Assembly (NCBI RefSeq): GCF_003202695.1 | Contig: NZ_QGLL01000006.1 | Location: forward strand, 558,001-622,000 | From: Bifidobacterium asteroides | GTDB taxonomy: Bacteria > Actinomycetota > Actinomycetes > Actinomycetales > Bifidobacteriaceae | Direction: 5' to 3' | DNA: 64,000 nt | Part shown: one piece after another, positions 37,617-47,090 of the stretch | Numbering within the stretch: position 1 is the first letter of the stretch | Layout of the letters: each line of letters opens with the position of its first letter | Notes under the pieces: model-generated | What the model was told of the DNA's origin: nothing | The model's database searches: none | Seen by the model: the letters and a program-made list of their open reading frames with translations, nothing else | Made by a program: the position numbers and the translations under genes

Positions 37617-37665
37617 GTCAGGCCGACGAACCGTTGCAGAATAGACGACGGAACGTCGGCCTGAC
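37617..37665. repeat. Long-stem inverted repeat after rbsK
   Basis: GTCAGGCCGACG and CGTCGGCCTGAC form a perfect 12-bp stem, extended by CCGT/ACGG inside. No T-run follows, so it may be a factor-dependent terminator, an RNA hairpin or a protein-binding site. Confidence 0.55.
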
Positions 37666-37811
37666 TGGCATCTACGAGCACTTGGGAGGGATGCCCGTCG
37701 ACTGTCGGATGCCCCACTGCTAGCTCGATTGTCTCGGTCCGGAACCTCATTCGATCACATCATTCCTCGGACTGATGGCACCGCCCGCGACCCCCGAATA
37801 TTGTTGATTCC

Positions 37812-40556
37812 ATGAATGCAGTCAGCCGAACAGCGCAGCGACCGATCACCAGGTCCAACAATCGAATGTTGCTGACTGACGCCCTCTTTGCCATCGCTCT
37901 GTTTCTGCTGGTGAGCGGCTCCAGCGCCAATCTGAGAGATGGAGCCCTGATCCCATTGCAGGAAAACCTAATCCTGATGTGGACGGCCCTGCTCATAGCC
38001 CCTGTCGTTATCCGTCGCCGATTCCCCGATCTAGCAGCCGGACTCTTCGTCGCTGTGGCTCTGGCTCAGCTCCTGTTAGGGCCTGCCATCATGCTCTCCG
38101 ATGCAGTCTGCCTGGTGATGGTCTATTCCTGTATGCTCTACGGACGTCCATCCTTGCGTCGACTCTACCTGACCGTGGCCTGGGTCATGACGCCCCTATC
38201 CTGCCTTATCTTCACATTGGTCGATTTGGGGTTTCTGCCTCCGGGCAAGACGCAGCCGGACCACACCTCAATGTTGCCGACCTCATTCAAAGATCTGGCA
38301 ATCACCTTCCTATCGAATTTTCTGATCGAGGGGCTTCTGCTGCTCATAGCCATCGTTGCAGCCTACTGGACGCGGACCAGACAGGATGCTCTCGGCGAGG
38401 CCCGGCGACGCAACCACGCCTTGGCGCTGCAGGCAGAAAAAAGCGCATCCCTATCTGCCAGCGCTGAACGGGCCCGCATAGCGCGTGACATGCACGATGT
38501 CGTCGCCCACACTCTGTCCATTGTCATTGTGCAGGCAGATGCCGGCAGGTACGCAGCCACTGGCAATGCCGAGCTGGCACTCAAGACCATGCGCACCATC
38601 GATCAAGAGAGCCGTCGTGCCTTACGTGAGCTGAGCTCGCTCTTCGGCAAACTCAAGGCTCCAACCAATTTGGCGCCCGACACCAGCCAAAAGACAGCGG
38701 TTTCCCCTCCCAGTCAACACCCATTTTCCCCACAACCAACGGACCCAGCCCATATCCAGCTCCCTGACCAATCCCAAGCAAGTGCCCAAACCACGAACGC
38801 TCATGTTCGCAATTCAGTTGATGCAGAACGCGCTCAACCAATTCAAGTCAGCGGCTGCCCTCCCACAATTAAAGAGGCTCGAACCGCAAACACTGCCAAG
38901 GCCAACGTTGATACGCCAGACAATGCACATACTTGGCCCTCGGCTGCCACATCTTCAAGCAACCCGCCGACCAGCTACGGATCATGGACAGACCTGATAG
39001 AAACCGCCCGACTCGCTCAACCAGAATCCCGATTCAGCCGACGCATTGAAGGCCGACCCTGCCCAGAAAAGTTGGATCGCAGCCACGCCTTAACTGCCTA
39101 CCGGGTCCTTCAAGAAGCCTTGACCAATATCCGCAAGCATGCCGTTCCGGCTTCAAACGTGCTGATCGAAGAACAGTGGCTCACGGACGGTCTGAGCCTT
39201 GCCATCGACGACCACCCGTTCGACCATGCCCCTACCAATTCAGACTCTCCGCCGCAGATGGAACAACCCGAGCATTCAGGTTTTGGCCTTTTAGGGATGC
39301 GCGAACGGCTGACTTCTCTGGGAGGCAACCTTCAAGCTGGTCCCAAACCAGAAGGCGGTTACCACCTCCAGGCGTGGATTCCTTTTGCCGCTCAGCCAAA
39401 ATCCGAACCCGAGGCGGGGATACATGCGAATCGACAAGCTCAATGGTCCCTCCACTCGATTGTCTCCACGCTCTTCATTTGGTTTCAACGCCACCCATTG
39501 ACAGCCGACCTGGGTTTGGTGATCGGACTCGTATTGGTAGAGAATCCAGGTCAAGCTCTTGCTATAGCACCTGTCACTCCCCAGTATGATCCGAGTCGGC
39601 CAGGAAGAATCATCGCCACGCTAAGTCTCGCTTTGCCTCTGATTGTGCGCAGGGTCCGTCCCGGTATTTGCGCCGTTATAGTAGCTGCAGTCGCCGCCCT
39701 GCTGCTGCTCTTCTCACCTTGGCTGCCAGAAGCTGCAGTCTCGTCACCAATCGCCGTCTATTCGGCAATGGTTTACGGTAAAAACACCACCAGACGCTGG
39801 GTTCCGTTCGCGGTCATCACGGATATGGTTTTATGGGCTGTTAGATGTGCAGTCAATAACCAAGGGTGCCCCACCATTTTGTCCTACTTGGCAGAAGGAC
39901 CAGAAGAGCCATCTTTTTCTGCATCCCATTTAACGCTTTTCATAGTGATGGCCGCACCGGCCTTGATCTGTCTGCTGACCATTCTGATTGCCTCCCGCCG
40001 ACGCACCCGTGGTTCGGTCCTGCTCCTCCAGCAGGAACGCGAGCGCGCGCTGAGCCAGACCCTGCAGGAAAGCCAGGCTCTAGCCGCCAATCAAGAGCGG
40101 GAACTTATCGGCGCCACCATGCAGGTAGAGGTGGCTGCCACACTGAATACAGTCATTGCATCCACCAGCAAAGCCATCGCCGAGTTGAACGATTACCAAG
40201 TCAAGGGAGTAGACCCTCCACCAGAGCAGGTAGCGCAAGCCTTCGGCGACATTGCGAGCCAAGGACGCCAGGCCCTGGCTCGAATGCGCCAACTGCTCAC
40301 AATCCTGCGTCACAGTTCCAGCACCGATTTGCATTCAAACACTGACATCACCGATAACCCAAACAAGAGCCTCAATTCATACAGGAACCAGATGGACAAG
40401 CCCACCCACAAGACCACACCTTTGCCGGCCCTTCACCCAGCCAAACCTCTGCCAGTAGATCTTGATGATCAGCTTGACGACCGTCCACAAGATTCGCAAC
40501 AGGATAAGGAACCAGAGTATGTCCAATCGGACCAGCCGGACCAATCGGACTCCTGA
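37812..40556 (+). CDS. Fused double histidine kinase: NarL-type kinase plus degenerate second sensor half
   Basis: The 914-residue protein has two consecutive kinase-like units. Unit 1 has about five or six membrane helices (residues ~20-195), a HisKA_3 region with the phospho-accepting His228 in ERARIARDMHDVVAHTLS, a ~140-residue Pro/Gln/Ser/Thr-rich insertion, then a HATPase domain with AYRVLQEALTNIRKHA and GFGLLGMRERLTSLGG (about 425-520). Unit 2 repeats membrane helices (~545-735) and a DHp-like coiled coil (QERELIGATMQVEVAATLNTVI), but the histidine is lost and no HATPase follows. The tail is acidic, Gln-rich and probably disordered. Partner is the response regulator 336 bp downstream. 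Start has a weak ribosome site. Confidence 0.85.
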   Translation: MNAVSRTAQRPITRSNNRMLLTDALFAIALFLLVSGSSANLRDGALIPLQENLILMWTALLIAPVVIRRRFPDLAAGLFVAVALAQLLLGPAIMLSDAVCLVMVYSCMLYGRPSLRRLYLTVAWVMTPLSCLIFTLVDLGFLPPGKTQPDHTSMLPTSFKDLAITFLSNFLIEGLLLLIAIVAAYWTRTRQDALGEARRRNHALALQAEKSASLSASAERARIARDMHDVVAHTLSIVIVQADAGRYAATGNAELALKTMRTIDQESRRALRELSSLFGKLKAPTNLAPDTSQKTAVSPPSQHPFSPQPTDPAHIQLPDQSQASAQTTNAHVRNSVDAERAQPIQVSGCPPTIKEARTANTAKANVDTPDNAHTWPSAATSSSNPPTSYGSWTDLIETARLAQPESRFSRRIEGRPCPEKLDRSHALTAYRVLQEALTNIRKHAVPASNVLIEEQWLTDGLSLAIDDHPFDHAPTNSDSPPQMEQPEHSGFGLLGMRERLTSLGGNLQAGPKPEGGYHLQAWIPFAAQPKSEPEAGIHANRQAQWSLHSIVSTLFIWFQRHPLTADLGLVIGLVLVENPGQALAIAPVTPQYDPSRPGRIIATLSLALPLIVRRVRPGICAVIVAAVAALLLLFSPWLPEAAVSSPIAVYSAMVYGKNTTRRWVPFAVITDMVLWAVRCAVNNQGCPTILSYLAEGPEEPSFSASHLTLFIVMAAPALICLLTILIASRRRTRGSVLLLQQERERALSQTLQESQALAANQERELIGATMQVEVAATLNTVIASTSKAIAELNDYQVKGVDPPPEQVAQAFGDIASQGRQALARMRQLLTILRHSSSTDLHSNTDITDNPNKSLNSYRNQMDKPTHKTTPLPALHPAKPLPVDLDDQLDDRPQDSQQDKEPEYVQSDQPDQSDS

Positions 40557-40892
40557 CATAGGCGTTCTTGATAATGAACATCTCCTATGGACAGCACACA
40601 GGAAAATGATCATGTCAAGTAATCATCAGCACACTCGAAAAATTGAGCACCCCATGAACTACGCACCCGAAGATTCGTCACTCCGGGAATTGATTGGTGA
40701 CGAGCATAACTTCACCAGTTGAAAGTCTTTCTGACGATAGTCGCTTAGCCAGCAATTACTCAGACAACAATCAATCAGACAGCGATTACCCTGGCTCCGA
40801 ATTGAATCCAGTCGTAATTCCTCGCAACACTCAACTCAGATAAAATCGGATAGTGGCGCTGGCCATCATCTAACGGAAAGAAGCAGGCAGTC
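40557..40892. other. Intergenic region between kinase and response regulator
   Basis: The 336 bp are A+T-richer than the neighbours. Small open frames exist but none has a good ribosome site or family resemblance. It may hold a separate promoter for the regulator gene. Confidence 0.5.
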
Positions 40893-41582
40893 ATGGAACG
40901 GACCGAACCCATCAACGTTGCAATCGTGGATGACCAGGATCTGGTCCGTGCCGGTTTTGCCATGGTCATCGGCTCCCAGGATGACATGACCGTGGTCGGC
41001 CAAGGCGCAGACGGCGAGCAAGCAGTAGATCTGGCCTCACGCCTGCGGCCTGATGTGATCCTCATGGACGTTCGCATGCCCGGCATGGATGGTTTGGCAG
41101 CCACCCGCCAGATCACTGCTTTGTCACCTGACCGCCCGGAGCCCAGGGTCATTGTGCTGACCACCTTTGATCTTGACGAATACGTCATGGCTGCTATAAA
41201 AGCCGGCGCATCAGGATTTCTGCTCAAGGATACCGAACCTGAAACCCTGTTATCCTCCATCCGTACAGTCCACCAGGGCAATGCGATCATCGCCCCTTCG
41301 GCTACAAAACGACTGATAGAACACATGGCCCACGACATGCCAGCGGCCGAATCCATGCCATCGGAATCAACCTATCGCGATCCCGAAGCGGACCTGCTCA
41401 CTGATCGCGAGCTGCAGGTCCTGATTCACATAGCCCAAGGCCTGAGCAACCAGGAGATTGCTGACAATCTGGGGATCTCACTGCCCACAGTGAAAACCCA
41501 TGTCACTCATATTCTTCAGAAAATCAATGCCCGCGACCGCGTCCAAGCAGTGGTCTTCGCTTACGAAAACCATCTGGTATGA
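40893..41582 (+). CDS. NarL/FixJ-family response regulator
   Basis: The 229-residue regulator has a receiver domain with the acidic pair in VAIVDDQDLVR, phospho-acceptor Asp59 in ILMDVRMPGMDG, the Thr in VLTTFD and Lys in LLKDTEP. A C-terminal LuxR-type helix-turn-helix follows (LTDRELQVLIHIAQGLSNQEIADNLGISLPTVKTHV). HisKA_3 kinases like the upstream gene pair with such regulators. The converging ABC exporter gene ends 19 bp away and is the nearest likely target. Confidence 0.95.
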   Translation: MERTEPINVAIVDDQDLVRAGFAMVIGSQDDMTVVGQGADGEQAVDLASRLRPDVILMDVRMPGMDGLAATRQITALSPDRPEPRVIVLTTFDLDEYVMAAIKAGASGFLLKDTEPETLLSSIRTVHQGNAIIAPSATKRLIEHMAHDMPAAESMPSESTYRDPEADLLTDRELQVLIHIAQGLSNQEIADNLGISLPTVKTHVTHILQKINARDRVQAVVFAYENHLV

Positions 41583-41601
41583 ACACGGCCATCAGTCAGC
41601 A

Positions 41602-44271
41602 TCAATCGTCACTGAGCGCCTCAATGGGTGAAACCTTGACTGCCTCCCTGGCTGGCAGCACACTGGCTGCCACCGCAGCCAGCAAGGCCACTGGCAGTAT
41701 CAGCGCAAAAGCCGACCATGGCACGGTGAAGGTCACAGATCCTAAAGGCACAAAGACCTGATAAGCTCCTATCCACCCGAATAGCATTCCTAGAATGATT
41801 CCAGCCAAACTGGCTCCTAGGGCAATCATGCAGGCTTCGACTCCCAAGGATCGGCGAACCTGGCCGCTGCTCATGCCGATTGCCCTGAGCGTGGCGGTCT
41901 CACGACGGCGTTCCAGCACCGACATCATCAAAGTGTTGGAGACCCCTATCAGGGCGATAATGACCGCAACGCCCAGCAAGGCCACCATGATCGCCAACAA
42001 GGAATCGATTCTTTCGCCCCATAGCCTCTTTTGCGTCAGCCCACCGCTGATAGCTATGTCGTCATGCTCTCCGACAGCCTGACGTATGTCATCCAAGAGC
42101 AGTGCGGCATCGCGATCTCCCTGCGTCCTGATCCAGATTTCATGCGTCTCGGTGTTTATCCCAGCGACATTCCGGGAGTCCGTAATTGCGTAGACGCCAC
42201 TGGTATCCAGCCGGCCGAATCCGGCAAAGACCCCAGTCAATGTTCTTTCTGCAACTGCCTCTTTTCCACGTTCATCGTCCGCCTGAGGATCAGCTATCGA
42301 CAACTTCAACTGACTTCCATCCCGGTAACCGGAATGCTTGGAAATCGTTCTGGTCGATACCAGCAGCGCATCCGACCTTTGCATACCTGGACCCAGATCG
42401 GCATCAAGCACATGCCTTATCCGTGAAGCATCCAAGGCATAGACAGTCATGGAATCTTGTGAGGGGCCTCCTGACTCGACCTTGGCATTGAATCGCTGCA
42501 CCAGCTCTGCATCAGCAACACCTTGAATACGCTCAATGTCCCGCACATTTTTCTTGTTCAGCCCCTGACCAGATATTTCAATATCCAAGGAATAACGCTG
42601 ATCAATATCCTTGGCCAAGGTCCGTTTAGTGGTTGCCGCACCCGTAGCCAGAGTGGAGACCAGGGTAACGCCGATCAGGAGAGCAACACCTGTGGCAGCG
42701 ACTCGTGAGGGATTGCAAGCGATATTCGCCACTCCAACCTTGCAAGATGGTCCAATCCGGGACACAGGCCTACCCAGGCAACGCAGAAGAGCTGGAATCC
42801 ACCGACGCGCACCGATCAGCGCACCCAGGAAAATCAGCAAAACACCAAATACCGCGAGACCTAGCAAGAGTTCCTGCTGATTACTGGTCTTGACTGTATC
42901 GCCGGTGTTTGTCCTGACTAGCTCCCTGACGCGCCCAGAGGACCAGATCACGAACGCTATGCCAATGACCTCCAGCAGGATGCTGATCAGCAGACCGGTC
43001 CGTTTCCTGCTTCCTCGCTCCTGATGATCCACTGGCTGCAGGGCTTCAAGCGGTCTGACCCTGATAGCCGTACGCGTAGACCCAAAGGCAGCCACCAAGG
43101 TTGCCAGAACGCCAAGCGCAAACGGAACCAGAAGAGCAGCAGGAGTAAGCAGAAGTGCAAGCTTCATGGTGCCCGAATGCAAACCGAGGCAACCGGCAAG
43201 GCCCATCAAACCCATGGCCAGCAGGATGCCTAACAAGGACGATATGACACCAAGAAGCAGGGCCTGCTGCAGCACGCCTACCCTGATTTGCCGTCGATCC
43301 GCGCCAATAACCCTCAACAGGGCCAGATATCTGCGCTGTCTGGCCACCATGATCTGGAAGGTGTTGGCAATCACCAAGGCAGCCACCACCATGGCCAGCA
43401 CACCGAAAGTCATGAGGAAGACAGTCATGATGTTCACACCATTGCCGGTCTGCTCACTGAGCAGCCTGTCCTCCATGGCGCGACGATCCTCCAGCCGGTA
43501 TCCGTCGGGAACGTATCGGCTGATCTCATGCAGAGTGTTCTGGAGGTCCTTGCCTTGACCATCAACCTCCAGATAGATGTTTTCCACAGGAAGGGACTCC
43601 GGTCCAACCATTCTCGCCTTAGTCAGCAGACGATCAATCCGAGATCTCGTCAGCACCACAGCTCCGCCGAAGTCGTCGTACTGTCCACCATGGCTCTTGC
43701 AGATGCCTGAGATGGTCAAGTCCACAGTGCCTTGGTGGACAAGGCTTTCTTTATTTGAAGAATCCGGAGCACTGTCACTTCCTGGCAGCATCAACGGGGA
43801 TAGATGGAGGCGCACCTTATCCCCGAGGCGCGCCCGGAGCCTATCGGCGATGGAACGTGGGAGTACAACCTGATCGTCTGAATCCGGCCATTGTCCCCGA
43901 TCCAAATCGATAGGCATGAGCTCCTGCCTGGCACCCATAATCGCCAGAATCCCCTTGCTGGACTGACCGTTTGCTTCCGTATCCACCATGAGGTTGACAT
44001 CGGGGCGCAGACCACGAACCCCCTGCAGTTTCGACAACCCCCTGCTATCGAACTCGTCGAACAGAATTGGCTTGTCCTGATCCCTTCTGGCTGTCACAGC
44101 ATAATTGGCTTGGCCGGCATCCATGCTGATCTCGTGACGCATGGAGGCATTCGCCACGTTGCCAAAAAGAAGTGTCAGGCACATAAAGAGGGTGCCGATC
44201 ACGATGGCCAGACCAGCCGGCATCATCATTCGTGCATCGCGCTTCATCATCGTACGGGTTATCCGCCACAC
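41602..44271 (-). CDS. FtsX-like ABC exporter permease (two FtsX domains)
   Basis: The 889-residue membrane protein starts with one helix (MMMPAGLAIVIGTLFMCLTLLFG), a large extracellular MacB-like region, three helices of the first FtsX domain (~295-410), a second extracellular part, and a C-terminal FtsX domain (SNTLMMSVLERRRETATLRAIGMSSGQVRRSL). This long two-domain form works with a MacB/LolD-type ATPase to drive export or mechanotransmission, often of antimicrobial peptides or lipids. GTG 44271 with AGGGGG upstream begins 10 bp after the ATPase gene. A decayed copy lies at 45.3-46.0 kb. Confidence 0.9.
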   Translation of the reverse strand: MWRITRTMMKRDARMMMPAGLAIVIGTLFMCLTLLFGNVANASMRHEISMDAGQANYAVTARRDQDKPILFDEFDSRGLSKLQGVRGLRPDVNLMVDTEANGQSSKGILAIMGARQELMPIDLDRGQWPDSDDQVVLPRSIADRLRARLGDKVRLHLSPLMLPGSDSAPDSSNKESLVHQGTVDLTISGICKSHGGQYDDFGGAVVLTRSRIDRLLTKARMVGPESLPVENIYLEVDGQGKDLQNTLHEISRYVPDGYRLEDRRAMEDRLLSEQTGNGVNIMTVFLMTFGVLAMVVAALVIANTFQIMVARQRRYLALLRVIGADRRQIRVGVLQQALLLGVISSLLGILLAMGLMGLAGCLGLHSGTMKLALLLTPAALLVPFALGVLATLVAAFGSTRTAIRVRPLEALQPVDHQERGSRKRTGLLISILLEVIGIAFVIWSSGRVRELVRTNTGDTVKTSNQQELLLGLAVFGVLLIFLGALIGARRWIPALLRCLGRPVSRIGPSCKVGVANIACNPSRVAATGVALLIGVTLVSTLATGAATTKRTLAKDIDQRYSLDIEISGQGLNKKNVRDIERIQGVADAELVQRFNAKVESGGPSQDSMTVYALDASRIRHVLDADLGPGMQRSDALLVSTRTISKHSGYRDGSQLKLSIADPQADDERGKEAVAERTLTGVFAGFGRLDTSGVYAITDSRNVAGINTETHEIWIRTQGDRDAALLLDDIRQAVGEHDDIAISGGLTQKRLWGERIDSLLAIMVALLGVAVIIALIGVSNTLMMSVLERRRETATLRAIGMSSGQVRRSLGVEACMIALGASLAGIILGMLFGWIGAYQVFVPLGSVTFTVPWSAFALILPVALLAAVAASVLPAREAVKVSPIEALSDD

Positions 44272-44281
44272 AATGCACCCC

Positions 44282-45166
44282 CTAGTCCTGTACCTGGGAA
44301 TAGTCAGCAGCGCCAGCCGAAACTTGTTCAGCCAGAAGATCGTTCATGGCTTTCACCGTCGGATCCTGTCGGTCCGCAACGATCTGTCCGTCGGCAAAGA
44401 CCAGCGCACGGTCGGCATAGGATGCGGCATAGGCATCATGGGTGACCATGATGACGGTCTGGTTCAACTCGCGTACGGAATCGCGCAGGAACTTCAGAAC
44501 ACCAGTGCTGGCGGCCAGGTCCAGGTTCCCCGTCGGTTCATCCGCGAAGACCAGACCGGGTTTGGTTATCAGTGCTCTGGCGATGGCGACCCGCTGCTGC
44601 TGTCCCCCGGATAATTCACCGGGAAGATGGTTCAGCCTCTCCGACAAACCCAGCGTCTCTACCAGCTGCTCCATCCACGGGGTGTCAGGCCGAATGCCGT
44701 CCAGTACCAGCGGCATGAGGATGTTCTGTTTGGCCGTAAACATAGGCAGCAGGTTGAAGCTCTGGAAGATGAATCCCAGATGTCGCCGCCTGATCAGGGT
44801 CAGCTGACGGTCGTCCAGTCGTGTCAGGTCGACTCGGCCAGCCTGATCGATCGATGAATGATGACGATGTCTGCTCTTCGGCTGCAGAAGATCAGCGGCC
44901 ATATAGACATGGCCAGAGGTGACAGTATCCAGACCGGCTAGAACGTGCATGAGCGTTGACTTGCCCGAACCTGAAGGGCCCATGATAGCCGTGAACCGGC
45001 CTTGCTCGAAATTCACGTCGATTCCGCGAAGAGCATGGACAGCATTCGAACCTTGCCCATAATCCTTGGTCAGCTGCCTGGCGCTGACGGCCGGTGGTCC
45101 CGCGACGCGTTGGCCTGCTCTGTCTATTAGTCCTTGTGAAGACGAAGTATCCGCTTTGTGCTGCAT
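44282..45166 (-). CDS. MacB/LolD-type ABC exporter ATPase
   Basis: The 294-residue ATPase has Walker A MGPSGSGKST, Q-loop FIFQSFNLLPM, signature LSGGQQQRVAIARAL, Walker B LVFADEPTGNLD and the His switch VTHDAYAASYADR. A ~25-residue His/Arg/Ser-rich insertion (PKSRHRHHSS) lies between Walker A and the Q-loop where family members are short. AAGGAGCACC before ATG 45166 sets the start; the frame continues to 45268 without family resemblance. It forms an operon with the FtsX-like permease. Confidence 0.93.
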   Translation of the reverse strand: MQHKADTSSSQGLIDRAGQRVAGPPAVSARQLTKDYGQGSNAVHALRGIDVNFEQGRFTAIMGPSGSGKSTLMHVLAGLDTVTSGHVYMAADLLQPKSRHRHHSSIDQAGRVDLTRLDDRQLTLIRRRHLGFIFQSFNLLPMFTAKQNILMPLVLDGIRPDTPWMEQLVETLGLSERLNHLPGELSGGQQQRVAIARALITKPGLVFADEPTGNLDLAASTGVLKFLRDSVRELNQTVIMVTHDAYAASYADRALVFADGQIVADRQDPTVKAMNDLLAEQVSAGAADYSQVQD

Positions 45167-45270
45167 GGTGCTCCTTATCCGCGAGGAAGCCTTTCTCCCG
45201 TCAGCTTCCGACCCTATGCGGCTATCGACTGCCGCGATATGGTCCCTAGGAGCGATGAAAGCAATCATCC

Positions 45271-46002
45271 TTACGGATGACTGTGCTGAAGAATTCGTCC
45301 TGTTAGGCGGGCATCATCCAAATCAACGCGGGGTGGCGGGGATGGACACCTGCGGAGATGAAGAACATCATGTTCGACACAAGAGACATGAGACTCAAGA
45401 CATGGAACCATCAGGCCAAAGGTCAGGGGCTTCGATATGAACCTGCCCGCAACCTGGTCAGCGCTGGCCTGCCGTTTCGGCCCAAGGTCCTCGGAAATAT
45501 ACAGCATGTTAGGCGACAGGTTCAGATTCACCTGGTCACCCAGGGAGAGCCTGAGCCTGAGCCTGGACACCAGCCGGCCCGGGTAAGACCACTTGGTCAT
45601 CTGCGCGAGGCCAGGATCCCTTGGACAGACCGACCGGCATCAGTGATGAATCCGTCACAGGAATGGCGATTACGCTCTCGCTCTTGATCTTGCCTGCGCG
45701 GACATCCGCCATGAGCTGGGCATCGGATCTGACTGTGTGAACGCCTGGGACTTTTGCCAGCTCCTCGGTTCTGAAGTCCTTCACCCTTTTCTGATCTGAA
45801 TTGCTGTTTTCCGCGGGGATGATGGCGCAGTTGGCCTGGCAGCATCGGAAGAGACCATACGCCGCATGGAAATGTCCATGGTGTTGCCGAAGAGGAAGGT
45901 CATGGCAATAAACAGTGTTCCGACGACTACGGCGATGCCGGCGGGAACCATCATGCCCAAGTCATGCCGCATCATTTTCCTGGCAGCAAACCACATGAGC
46001 AT
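45271..46002 (-). pseudogene. Decayed and truncated FtsX-like permease
   Basis: The first codons read MMRHDLGMMVPAGIAVVVGTLFIAMTFLFGN, closely matching the start of the intact permease. Later pieces in other frames read KDFRTEELAKVPGV, LMPVGLSKGSWPRADDQVVLP and LSLGDQVNLNLSP, each with a counterpart in the intact copy in the same order. At least two frame changes occur and the similarity ends after about 210 residues, so roughly three quarters of the gene is missing. Confidence 0.85.
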
Positions 46003-46056
46003 TCCCCCTAGCGACCAGCAGCCGAGTTAGCTGTAGCTGCGGGGGCCATGACTTCC

Positions 46057-46896
46057 TCAGGGAGCAAGGCGTTCATGGAATCCACTGGGGCTGTCCTGGT
46101 CTGCCACGATTCGACCACCCGCAAATACCAAAGCCAGGTCGGCAAAGGAAGCTGCAAAAAACATCATGCGTAACCATGATGATGGTCTGTCCCAGCTCGC
46201 GGACCGAATCCCGCAGGAAGCTGAGCACCTCGGTCGAGGAGGCCGTATCCAGGTTTCCAACGGGCTCGTCCGCAAAGACAATGGAAGGTTTGGTGATGAA
46301 GGCCCTGGCGATGGCCACACGTTGCTGCTGACCACCCGAAAGCTCGCTGGGCCGGTGGGTCAACCTCTCCTCCAAGCCTAGGGTCTTGGCCAGAACGCTC
46401 AGCCAGGTTGTGTCTGGCTTGGCCCCATCCAGGATCAGGGGGATGAGTATATTCTGCCTAGCCGTAAACATGGGTAGCAGGTTAAAGCTCTGGAAAATAA
46501 AGCCTAGGCTCTGGCGCCTCAAGAGAGTCAGCTGATTGTCATTGAGCGTGGTCAGGTCGACCACCCCCTCTGCCCTCCACGACGGTTGGCCCGCCTGCCT
46601 TTCACCCTTTCGGCATCGGCCCCGTTCAGGTAGACATGTCCGGAGGTAGCGGTGTCCAAGCCGGCCAGGGTTTGCATGAGAGTGGACTTGCCCGAGCCGG
46701 AGGGGCCCATGATGACCGTGAACCTGCCCCGCTCGAATTCAACATCCACGCCGCGCAGGATATGGACCAGGTTTTCCCCACTCCCGTAGTCCTTGATCAG
46801 CCCCTGGGTCTTGATGGCCACCTGGGCGATCTGCTTCGATTCGCCCGCACCAGACGAGGGATCGGAAGGCGCCCTTGTCTTTGCTCCATGCTTCAT
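46057..46896 (-). pseudogene. Frameshifted MacB/LolD-type ABC ATPase
   Basis: Three consecutive pieces restore a full ATPase: an N-terminal part with MGPSGSGKST, a middle part from VDLTTLNDNQ to VTHDVF with FIFQSFNLLPM, LSGGQQQRVAIARAF and FADEPVGNLD, and an end piece FAASFADLALVFAGGRIVAD. The first break falls in a run of five G (about 46562-46566 on the plus strand as C) and the second in a run of six T. It is a paralogue of the intact ATPase at 44.3-45.2 kb and lacks the His-rich insertion. Confidence 0.87.
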
Positions 46897-47044
46897 GCCC
46901 TTGTCTTATTCACCCGAACATCACACTCAGCCAGTCAGGCGCTGCCTGCAACCGGAAAATGAGGGGAGGAGGCATATACCAAAGATGCCCATCGAAACGT
47001 AATGAGGTTTCGACAGGCACCTTCTGTTTTCTCACCTTCTCGGT

Positions 47045-47063
47045 CGTATATCACGCATATACG
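47045..47063. repeat. Inverted repeat downstream of metY
   Basis: CGTATAT-CACGC-ATATACG forms a 7-bp perfect hairpin and flanking GGTC/GACC could extend it. It lies 28 bp after the metY stop but has no T-run, so a terminator role is uncertain. Confidence 0.4.
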
Positions 47064-47090
47064 TGACCAGGAAGGAAGTATGATTGCCGG

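Noticed and set aside
40603-40722. A small ORF between kinase and response regulator
   Set aside because: It has no ribosome site or recognisable domain.
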